From Streptomyces lavendulae subsp. lavendulae (GTDB lineage: Bacteria > Actinomycetota > Actinomycetes > Streptomycetales > Streptomycetaceae): 64,000 nucleotides of DNA. Under the pieces are notes generated by a model that saw only the letters and a list, made by a program, of their open reading frames with translations, did not search any database and was not told the origin of the DNA. This document shows, in pieces, positions 8,344-15,184 of the stretch. The stretch covers positions 5,777,501-5,841,500 of the forward strand of contig NZ_CP024985.1 of NCBI RefSeq assembly GCF_002803845.1, given 5' to 3'. Every line of letters begins with the position of its first letter. The first letter of the stretch is position 1. Made by a program: the position numbers and the translations under genes.

Positions 8344-8445
8344 GGGTCGAGCGTAGGGCCGACGGGCCGGGGCGGCGCGGTGAGCGGTCTACCCTGGCTC
8401 GGGGGCCGCATCCCCTGCGCCGCGTCTTGTCGAAGGAGAACCACC

Positions 8446-9246
8446 GTGCTCGTGCTGCTGCCGCCCTCCGAGGGAAAGGCCGCCGGCGGCTCCGGCGCAC
8501 CGCTGGAGCCGGGCTCCCTGTCGCTGCCGGGGCTCGCGGAGGCGCGCGCGGCCGTCCTGGAGGAGCTCGTCGGACTGTGCTGCGGGGACGAGCTCAAGGC
8601 GCGCGAGGTGCTGGGGCTGAGCGAGGGGCTGCGCGGCGAGGTGGCGAAGAATGCCGGGCTGCTCGACGCCCCGGCCCGGCCGGCCGGGGAGATCTACACC
8701 GGGGTGCTCTACGACGCGCTCGGCCTGGCCGCCCTGCCCGCGCCCGCCCGGGAGCTCGCGGAGCGGTCGCTGCTGGTGTTCTCCGGGCTGTGGGGCGCCG
8801 TGCGGGTGACCGACCGGATCCCCTCCTACCGCTGCTCGATGGGGGTCAAGCTGCCCGCGCTGGGCGCGCTGGGGGCGTACTGGCGCACCCCGATGGCCTC
8901 GGTGATGCCGGAGGCGGCGGGCGACGGGCTGGTGCTGGACCTGCGGTCCTCGGCCTACGGGGCGGCGTGGAAGCCGAAGGGGGAGACGGCGGGGCGCACG
9001 GCCACCGTACGGGTGCTGCACGCGCAGGTCGTGGACGGGGTGGAGAAGCGGTCGGTGGTGAGCCACTTCAACAAGGCCACCAAGGGGCGCCTGGTACGGG
9101 ACCTGCTGCTGACCGGGGCCGTCCCCGCGTCCCCGGCGGAACTCGTCACCGCCCTGCGGGACCTGGGGTACACGGTCGAGGCGCAGGCTCCGGCGAAGCC
9201 GCTGAAGCCGTGGTCCCTCGACGTGGTCGTGAGCCAGATCCACTGA
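8446..9246 (+). CDS. yaaA: YaaA family peroxide-stress protein (DUF328)
   Basis: A 266-residue protein of the YaaA/DUF328 family. Conserved blocks are LVLLPPSEGKAAGG at the N-terminus, GEIYTGVLYDALG, LLVFSGLWGAVRVTDRIPSY and the C-terminal VSHFNKATKGRLVR. In E. coli, YaaA limits free intracellular iron and DNA damage during peroxide stress and can bind DNA; whether that holds here is inference. The GTG start at 8446 follows GAAGGAG by about 8 bp, whereas the longer frame upstream overlaps the divergent RNB gene. The intergenic 8344-8445 must hold promoters for both genes. Confidence 0.88.
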   Translation: MLVLLPPSEGKAAGGSGAPLEPGSLSLPGLAEARAAVLEELVGLCCGDELKAREVLGLSEGLRGEVAKNAGLLDAPARPAGEIYTGVLYDALGLAALPAPARELAERSLLVFSGLWGAVRVTDRIPSYRCSMGVKLPALGALGAYWRTPMASVMPEAAGDGLVLDLRSSAYGAAWKPKGETAGRTATVRVLHAQVVDGVEKRSVVSHFNKATKGRLVRDLLLTGAVPASPAELVTALRDLGYTVEAQAPAKPLKPWSLDVVVSQIH

Positions 9247-9346
9247 GCCCGGGGGCCGGGGGCCGGGGCCAGGCCGCCGGCCCGAGCCCGGCCCCGTCGG
9301 CCGGCCGGGCGTGCGGCGAACGGGGCCGGCGCCGGGCCGTCCGGGG

Positions 9347-10099
9347 TCAGCGCCCCAGGGGCCAGGCGACGGTGGCGGGGGTCTGGGCGGCGGTGCCCGC
9401 GTACTGGGCGCAGGCGTCCGTGAGGGTTTCCAGCAGCGTCAGGGGGTCCGGGAGCGGGTGGCGCATGTCGCGCAGCCAGCTCACCGAGAAGTCCCCGGGG
9501 AGGGTGGCCGGGGGGAGGAGGACGTAGCTGCCGCGGCAGTGCCAGCGCAGGCCGGGGTGTTCGTCCATCGTCTCGGGGTGGCAGTCCAGTTCGCAGGGCC
9601 ACCATTCGTCCTCGTCCTCCGGCGTCCCGCGGGTCGCCGTGAAGAAGAGCATCCGGGCCTGGTCCCCCGTGCCGCCCGATTCGGCGACCGGTCCGACCTC
9701 GATGCCCGCGGCCAGCAGGCGTTCCAGCGCGTCACGTCCGGCTTCCAGCGGGACGTCGAGGACGTCGTGGACCATGCCGGTGGCGGTGATGAAGTTGGCC
9801 TGCGGCTGGTTGCGGGCCCAGCGTTCGATCTGCGCGCGGTCGGTGGTCGACTGGGTCTGCCAGGCGAAGGAGACCGGGTGCCGCGCGGGGGTGGGGCAGC
9901 CGATGCGGTCGCACGAACATCGGTAGCCGGCGGGATGCGCGGCCGGGGCGAGCGGCAGTCCGGCGGCGGCGACGGCCAGGAGGAGGGCCTCGCGGGCGGC
10001 TGCGGGGTCTTCGGGAGGGGCGGGTTTGCGGCGCCGGCGCAGCCACTGGGACATCCTGCTCTGCTCGCCGCGTTTGACGCGGCCGGACTCGGACCCCAT
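9347..10099 (-). CDS. stand-alone primase/polymerase (Prim-Pol) domain protein
   Basis: A 250-residue protein of the bifunctional DNA primase/polymerase N-terminal family. Residues 1-30 are Arg/Lys-rich. The core contains a Cys pair (CSCDRIGCPTPARHP) and IERWARNQPQANFITATG, followed by HDVLDVPLEAGRDALERLL. In active Prim-Pol enzymes this last strand normally has an Asp-x-Asp metal pair; here Pro stands at the second position, so activity is doubtful. A Trp/Cys-rich segment (WWPCELDCHPE) and GSYVLLPPA near residue 190 fit the family. No helicase domain is fused and no phage or plasmid genes lie nearby. Such short proteins are common in Streptomyces chromosomes with no known role. Confidence 0.8.
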   Translation of the reverse strand: MGSESGRVKRGEQSRMSQWLRRRRKPAPPEDPAAAREALLLAVAAAGLPLAPAAHPAGYRCSCDRIGCPTPARHPVSFAWQTQSTTDRAQIERWARNQPQANFITATGMVHDVLDVPLEAGRDALERLLAAGIEVGPVAESGGTGDQARMLFFTATRGTPEDEDEWWPCELDCHPETMDEHPGLRWHCRGSYVLLPPATLPGDFSVSWLRDMRHPLPDPLTLLETLTDACAQYAGTAAQTPATVAWPLGR

Positions 10100-10232
10100 C
10101 TATCCCCTCACCTCAACGTTGCCCCGGAAGACCGTCCCATGGTCCCACCATCCTGAGTCCCGGGTGACCGCACCCCCCGATCGGGGCCCTCCCATAACCA
10201 TAGAATTCGGCCATATGTTCTCGGCCGCCGGG

Positions 10233-10862
10233 TCAGGCCCCGGCGGCGGCCGGGCGGGTGGTGACGTATCCCACCCCGCGCAGCACCACGTCCACCAGCG
10301 CGTCCGTGTGCGCGTGGGCGAGCGGCGCGGTCCGCATCAGCCACCGGTACGTCAGCGGTCCCACCAGCATCTCCACCATCAGGCGCAGGTCGGTGTCCGC
10401 AGGAAGCTGCCCCGCGTCCACGGCCGTGCGCAACCGCGCCTCGTAGAGGGCGAGCTGGGGTTCGAGGAGCTGTTCGGTGAAACGGGTCCCCAGGTCGGGG
10501 TCGGTCGCCCCGGCGGCGGTGAGGGCGCGGGTGGGGGCGTCGTACCGCTCGTCGAGGAACTGGTCCACCGTGATCCGCAGGACCGTCTTGAGGTCGGCCG
10601 CCAGGTCCCCGGTGTCGGGGAAGCCGGTCCAGCCGCCCTCCTCCACCGCCTCCCCGGACAGCGACAGCGAGGCGTCCAGCAGGACGGCGGCCTTCGAGGG
10701 CCACCAGCGGTAGATGGTCTGCTTGCCGACGCCCGCCCGGGCGGCGATGGCCTCGATGGTCAGCTTGTTGTAGCCGACCTCGCCCACCAGCGTGAGTGCG
10801 GCGTCGAGGATGGCGCGCCGCGAGCGCTCGCTGCGGCGGGTGGCGTCGGGGGACTTGCTCAT
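10233..10862 (-). CDS. TetR/AcrR family transcriptional regulator
   Basis: A 209-residue repressor-type protein. The N-terminal helix-turn-helix is clear: SRRAILDAALTLVGEVGYNK, then LTIEAIAARAGVGKQTIYRW with WPSKAAVLLDA. The C-terminal ligand domain matches the TetR_C_16-like group seen around multidrug and catabolic genes. The start at 10862 (MSKSPDATRR) gives the normal family length; the frame is open further upstream to 11024 but that part is not family-like. A perfect 12-bp palindrome lies 20 bp upstream of this start. The gene is divergent from the dimethylargininase gene, which is the most likely regulated neighbour. Confidence 0.88.
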   Translation of the reverse strand: MSKSPDATRRSERSRRAILDAALTLVGEVGYNKLTIEAIAARAGVGKQTIYRWWPSKAAVLLDASLSLSGEAVEEGGWTGFPDTGDLAADLKTVLRITVDQFLDERYDAPTRALTAAGATDPDLGTRFTEQLLEPQLALYEARLRTAVDAGQLPADTDLRLMVEMLVGPLTYRWLMRTAPLAHAHTDALVDVVLRGVGYVTTRPAAAGA

Positions 10863-10881
10863 GACGCCCAACGTATCAATG

Positions 10882-10893
10882 CGAGACGTCTCG
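10882..10893. promoter_or_regulatory. palindromic operator for the TetR regulator
   Basis: CGAGACGTCTCG is a perfect 12-bp palindrome, 20 bp before the TetR start and 115 bp before the ddaH start, in the divergent intergenic region. Position and symmetry fit an autoregulatory TetR site. Confidence 0.55.
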
Positions 10894-11007
10894 TCTTTCA
10901 TCCATTCCGTAAACCACCCAATCAGTTCACTGCGCGGTCCCCCTTGAGGAGAGACGATTCTTTCCACAGACGCACGCACGTGAGTCCGCAGTCGTGAGGA
11001 GCCTTCT

Positions 11008-11826
11008 TTGCGCAGAGACGCCACACCCCGGCGCTACCTGATGTGCCCACCCGCACACTTCAAGGTCACGTACTCCATCAACCCGTGGATGGACCCCACG
11101 AAACCGGTGGACCTGCCCCTCGCACACGCCCAGTGGGAAGACCTGAGGGACCGCTACCGCTCCCTCGGCCACACCGTCGAGATCCTCGAACCGCAGCCCG
11201 GCCTGCCCGACATGGTCTACGCCGCGAACGGCGCCCTCGTCGTCGACGGCCGGGTGCTCGGCGCCCGGTTCGCCTACCCCGAGCGCGCCGCCGAGGCGGA
11301 GATCCACCTCGACTGGTTCCGGGCGAACGGATTCACCGACGTCCACGAGCCGTCCCACGTCAACGAGGGCGAGGGCGACTTCGCCGTCACCGCCACGTAC
11401 ATCCTGGCGGGCCGCGGCTTCCGCTCCAGCCCGCTCTCGCACGACGAGGCCCAGGAGTTCTTCGGCCGCCCCGTCATCGGACTCGACCTGGTGGACCCGC
11501 GCTACTACCACCTGGACACCGCGCTCTGCGTCCTCGACGGCGACGAGATCATGTACCACCCGCCGGCGTTCTCCCCGGGCAGCCGGGCCGTCCTGCGGCG
11601 CCTCTTCCCGGACGCCCTGATCGTGGACTCCGAGGACGCGGCGGCCTTCGGCCTGAACTCGGTCTCCGACGGGCGCCACGTGCTGCTCCCGCAGGCCGCG
11701 ACCGGGCTGCTCGCGCCGCTGCGCGAGCGCGGCTTCGAGCCGGTGCCGATGGACCTGGGCGAGCTGCTCAAGGGCGGCGGCAGCGTGAAGTGCTGCACCC
11801 AGGAGCTGAGGCCCCGGGAGCAGTGA
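11008..11826 (+). CDS. ddaH: dimethylargininase (dimethylarginine dimethylaminohydrolase)
   Basis: A 272-residue member of the guanidino-group-modifying superfamily. DDAH enzymes hydrolyse N-methylated arginines to citrulline and methylamines. MVYAANGALVV, HLDTALCVL (active-site His about residue 168) and GGGSVKCCTQEL (nucleophilic Cys about 261) are the expected blocks; the short N-terminal MCPPAHFKVTYSINPWM is typical of the actinobacterial type. A related arginine deiminase-like or ornithine-forming specificity cannot be excluded from sequence. The start is TTG at 11008, with GAGGAG seven bases upstream. It is divergent from a TetR gene with a palindromic operator between them. Confidence 0.88.
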   Translation: MRRDATPRRYLMCPPAHFKVTYSINPWMDPTKPVDLPLAHAQWEDLRDRYRSLGHTVEILEPQPGLPDMVYAANGALVVDGRVLGARFAYPERAAEAEIHLDWFRANGFTDVHEPSHVNEGEGDFAVTATYILAGRGFRSSPLSHDEAQEFFGRPVIGLDLVDPRYYHLDTALCVLDGDEIMYHPPAFSPGSRAVLRRLFPDALIVDSEDAAAFGLNSVSDGRHVLLPQAATGLLAPLRERGFEPVPMDLGELLKGGGSVKCCTQELRPREQ

Positions 11827-11833
11827 CCCCGGC

Positions 11834-11858
11834 GGCCCCGGCTCCACCGGCCGGGGCC
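11834..11858. terminator. hairpin after ddaH
   Basis: GGCCCCGG (11834-11841) and CCGGGGCC (11851-11858) form an 8-bp stem with a 9-nt loop in the short gap between the convergent ddaH and Rsm22-like genes. No T tract follows, as usual in high-GC genomes. Confidence 0.45.
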
Positions 11859-11866
11859 CCGGCGGC

Positions 11867-12880
11867 CTACGCGTCGGCGGGCGGCGGCCACTCCTGGCCC
11901 CAGTCGGCGTCGCGCGCCGCCTTGTAGAGGTCGCCGTGGCGCTTGGTGACGGTGGCCCGGCTCAGGCCGGCCCCCTCGCCGCTCTGCGGGCCGCACAGCT
12001 CCAGCAGGACGAGCCCCTTCCTGATCTGCGGCCTCCGCGTGATCCGGAAGGGGACCGGCGCCACCGGGAAGCGGGTCGCGGCGACGTAGCTGAACTTCTC
12101 GTCCTCGTACGGGAGGGAGCCGCCCTTGATCTTGCGGTGCAGGGAGGAGCGGCTGACCCGCGCCGAGAAGTGGCACCAGTCCTGGCCCACCTCGATCGGG
12201 CAGGCCCCGTCGTGCGGGCAGGGCGCGGCGACCTTCAGCCCGGCCTCGATCAGCTGCTCGCGGGCCTCGCGGATGCGCAGGTAACCCTCGGGGGTGCCCG
12301 GCTCGATCAGCACCACGGCCCGCCCCGCGCGGGCCGCCTCGGCGACGACCGCCCGGCGGGCCTGCGGGGTGAGTTCGCCGAGCACGTACGACACCGTCAC
12401 CAGGTCCGCGTCGGGCAGCGCGATGCCGCTGCCGATGACGGCCCGGCGCCACTCGGCACCGCGCAGCGCCTCGGAGGAGGAGCGGCCGGCCAGCTCCCGG
12501 CCGAGGGCGAGCGCGGGCTCCGCCCAGTCCAGCACCGCGGTGGTGCGGGGACCGTCCCAGGTGGCGTCGACCGCCCAGGCCGCGGCGCCCGTGCCGCCGC
12601 CGACGTCCACGTGCGAGCCCGGGACCCACTCGGGCGCGGCCTCGGCCAGCCCGTCCAGGGCGGCCCGTACGGCCTCGAAGGTGGCCGGCATCCGGTAGGC
12701 CGCGTACGCCGCCACGTCGGAGCGGTCGCGCAGGACGGGCGCGTCGGTGGGGGTGGTGCCCCGGTAGTTGGCGATCAGCCGCTCGACGGCGGCCGCGGCC
12801 TGCTTCGGCGGGAGCCCGTCGAGCAGCCCGGCGAGGGCGCTGCGGAGGGTCTCGGCGGTGGTGGGGGCGGAGGCGTTCAC
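11867..12880 (-). CDS. Rsm22 family (METTL17-like) ribosomal small-subunit methyltransferase-like protein
   Basis: A 337-residue protein. A class I methyltransferase fold is indicated by HVDVGGGTGAAAWAVDATW (SAM-binding glycine loop, about residue 90), TTAVLDWAEPALALG and DLVTVSYVLGELTPQARR. The C-terminal half has Cys residues in CPHDGACPIEVGQDWCHFSA and then RSSLHRKIKGG and FSYVAATR, as in the Rsm22 family. In mitochondrial METTL17 the equivalent Cys residues bind an iron-sulphur cluster and the protein helps assemble the small ribosomal subunit; the same cluster is plausible here. It is monocistronic, convergent with ddaH and 55 bp downstream of the MFS gene's stop. Confidence 0.85.
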   Translation of the reverse strand: MNASAPTTAETLRSALAGLLDGLPPKQAAAAVERLIANYRGTTPTDAPVLRDRSDVAAYAAYRMPATFEAVRAALDGLAEAAPEWVPGSHVDVGGGTGAAAWAVDATWDGPRTTAVLDWAEPALALGRELAGRSSSEALRGAEWRRAVIGSGIALPDADLVTVSYVLGELTPQARRAVVAEAARAGRAVVLIEPGTPEGYLRIREAREQLIEAGLKVAAPCPHDGACPIEVGQDWCHFSARVSRSSLHRKIKGGSLPYEDEKFSYVAATRFPVAPVPFRITRRPQIRKGLVLLELCGPQSGEGAGLSRATVTKRHGDLYKAARDADWGQEWPPPADA

Positions 12881-12935
12881 CAGCGAAGTTTACGGCGCCG
12901 GGCCGGGCGCCCGGTGACGCGGGCAGCGGCCGCCG

Positions 12936-14240
12936 TCACGCGGCCAGCGGCTCCCGCGGCCGCCAGGGGCGGCACATGCCGAGGAAGCAGCCCACCGCCA
13001 GCAGCGAGCAGCTCAGCTGGACCAGCGCCATCGGCACCGCCGTGTGCTCGCCCGCGATCCCGACCAGCGGGGAGGCGACCGCGCCGACGAGGAAGGAGGA
13101 GGTGCCCAGCAGCGCGGACGCCGAGCCGGCGGCGTGCGGGGTGCGCATCAGCGCCTGCGCGTTGGTGTTCGGCAGCACCAGGCCCATCGCCGACATCAGC
13201 ACGAACAGCGCGGCGGCGACGGGCACCAGCCCGACCTCCCCGAACGCTCCCGTGGACATGAGCAGAAGCGCCACCGAGGCCACGGTGATGGTCGCGATCC
13301 CGGCACCCAGGGCCTTGTCCAGGCTGACCCGGCCGACCAGCAGCTTGCCGTTGATCTGGCCGACGACGATCAGCCCGACGGAGTTGAGGCCGAACAGCAG
13401 GCTGAAGGCCTGCGGGGAGGCCCCGTAGATCTCCTGTACCACGAAGGGCGAGGCGGATATGTAGGAGAAGAGCACCGCGAAGGCGAAGCCGCCCGTCAGG
13501 GTGTACCCGGCGAAGACCCGGTCGCCGAGCAGCCCGCGCATGGTCCGCAGCGCGGAACCCACGCCGCCGGTCTGGCGGCGCTCGGGCGGGAGCGTCTCCC
13601 CGAGGCTGCGCCAGACCACCACGGTGAGGGCGAGACCGACGACGGCGAGGACGACGAAGACCCCGCGCCAGTCGGCGAGCCGCAGCACCTGGCCGCCGAT
13701 GAGCGGCGCGACGATCGGGGCGGCCCCGGATATGAGCATCAGGGTGGAGAAGAAGCGGGCCATCTCGACGCCGTCGTACAGGTCGCGCACGACGGCGCGG
13801 GCGATGACGACCCCGGCGGCGCCGGCCAGGCCCTGGACCAGGCGGAAGCCGATCAGCAGCTCGGCGGTCGGGGCGAGGGCGCAGACCGCGGTGGCGAGGA
13901 CGTAGAGGACCATGCCCGCGAGCAGCGGCCGGCGGCGGCCCCACTTGTCGCTCATCGGGCCGATGACCAGCTGGCCCAGCGCCATCCCCGCGAGGCAGGC
14001 GGTGAGGGTGAGCTGGACGGTCGCGGCCGGGCTGTGCAGGGCGTCGGTCACCTCCGGCAGCGCCGGCAGGTACATGTCCATGGACAGCGGGGGGAGCGCG
14101 GTGAGCCCGCCCAGCACGAAGGTCACCAGCAGACCGGTGCGGCGCGCGGCCGCCAGGGGGACGGCCGCGGCGGGCGAGGGGGACGGGGATCCGGGCGTGC
14201 CGCCCTGCGCGGGGGCCGCCGACGGGCCTCTCTCCGACAT
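12936..14240 (-). CDS. Bcr/CflA family MFS drug exporter
   Basis: A 434-residue 12-helix major facilitator. Conserved signs are SMDMYLPALPEVTDAL in helix 1, GQLVIGPMSDKWGRRRPLL (the loop 2-3 motif A), LIGFRLVQGLAGAAGVVIARAV and a motif C-like ISGAAPIVAPLIGG in helix 5. The family exports drugs such as bicyclomycin and chloramphenicol by proton antiport, and cysteine or dipeptides in some species; the real substrate is unknown. The start at 14240 (MSERGPS) has GGAG at a good distance; ATG 14261 is an alternative. The frame stays open far upstream through the next genes, a GC-bias artefact. No regulator is adjacent, and the divergent SDR gene shares the upstream region. Confidence 0.88.
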   Translation of the reverse strand: MSERGPSAAPAQGGTPGSPSPSPAAAVPLAAARRTGLLVTFVLGGLTALPPLSMDMYLPALPEVTDALHSPAATVQLTLTACLAGMALGQLVIGPMSDKWGRRRPLLAGMVLYVLATAVCALAPTAELLIGFRLVQGLAGAAGVVIARAVVRDLYDGVEMARFFSTLMLISGAAPIVAPLIGGQVLRLADWRGVFVVLAVVGLALTVVVWRSLGETLPPERRQTGGVGSALRTMRGLLGDRVFAGYTLTGGFAFAVLFSYISASPFVVQEIYGASPQAFSLLFGLNSVGLIVVGQINGKLLVGRVSLDKALGAGIATITVASVALLLMSTGAFGEVGLVPVAAALFVLMSAMGLVLPNTNAQALMRTPHAAGSASALLGTSSFLVGAVASPLVGIAGEHTAVPMALVQLSCSLLAVGCFLGMCRPWRPREPLAA

Positions 14241-14348
14241 GCCGAACTCCAGTCTTCTCATCCGATGTACGCACCCCTGACCGACCCATGCTCTCAGCTG
14301 TCGGAACGTCCCGAGCCGGACGTGCGGTGTGACGTACCCTGCGGCCCC

Positions 14349-15110
14349 ATGAACCCACCGCTGAAGAAGATCGCCGTCGTGACGGGTGCCGGTACCGGGA
14401 TCGGCCGCTCCGTCGCCCTCGCCCTGGCCGGGGCGGGCTGGTCGGTGGCCGTGGCCGGACGCCGGACCGGACCCCTGGAGGAGACGGCCGCGGCCGCCGG
14501 GCCGGACGCGGACGTCCTGCCCGTACGGGCGGACGTGAGCGATCCGGCCGACGTGGCCGCGCTCTTCGCCACCGTCCGCGAGCACTACGGGCGCCTCGAC
14601 CTGCTCTTCAACAACGCCGGCACCTTCGGCCCGGCCGGGGTCGCGCTGGAGGACATCTCCTACGAGGCCTGGCGGCAGGTCGTCGACGTCAACCTCACCG
14701 GCTCCTTCCTCTGCGCCCAGGCCGCCTTCCGGGCGATGAAGGAGCAGGACCCGCAGGGCGGCCGGATCATCAACAACGGCTCCATCTCCGCCCACGTGCC
14801 CCGCCCGAACTCCGTCGCCTACACCGCGACCAAGCACGCCATGACGGGCCTGACCAAGTCCCTGTCCCTGGACGGGCGCCCGTACCGGATCGCCTGCGGC
14901 CAGATCGACATCGGCAACGCGGCCACCGAGATGACCGAGCGCATGCAGACCGGCATCCTCCAGGCGGACGGCCGGCTGGCCGTGGAACCGGTGATGGACG
15001 CCGCCGACGTGGCCCGCACGGTCCTGCACATGGCGGAGCTGCCGCTGGAGGCCAACGTCCAGTTCGCGACGGTGATGGCGACGGCGATGCCGTACATCGG
15101 CCGCGGCTGA
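14349..15110 (+). CDS. SDR family NAD(P)-dependent oxidoreductase
   Basis: A 253-residue classical short-chain dehydrogenase. The cofactor loop is TGAGTGIGRSVA (residues about 11-22), NNAG is at about 93, the catalytic Ser is in NNGSISAHVPRPNSVAYTATK and the Tyr-x-x-x-Lys pair is at about 157-161. Arg residues right after the second strand (VAGRRTG) suggest NADP(H) preference. The substrate is not predictable. The C-terminal MATAMPYIGRG is seen in many actinobacterial relatives of this group. No strong Shine-Dalgarno precedes ATG 14349. Confidence 0.9.
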   Translation: MNPPLKKIAVVTGAGTGIGRSVALALAGAGWSVAVAGRRTGPLEETAAAAGPDADVLPVRADVSDPADVAALFATVREHYGRLDLLFNNAGTFGPAGVALEDISYEAWRQVVDVNLTGSFLCAQAAFRAMKEQDPQGGRIINNGSISAHVPRPNSVAYTATKHAMTGLTKSLSLDGRPYRIACGQIDIGNAATEMTERMQTGILQADGRLAVEPVMDAADVARTVLHMAELPLEANVQFATVMATAMPYIGRG

Positions 15111-15127
15111 CGGCCGGGAACGGCGGC

Positions 15128-15157
15128 GGGGCCACGGCCGGTGACGGCCGTGACCCC
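15128..15157. terminator. hairpin between convergent genes
   Basis: A 13-bp stem with one mismatch (15128-15140 with 15145-15157) and a GTGA loop lies between the stops of the SDR gene and the convergent glycosyltransferase gene. Confidence 0.5.
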
Positions 15158-15184
15158 GCGCCTCCCGCCCGCGCCCTTGCGGGA

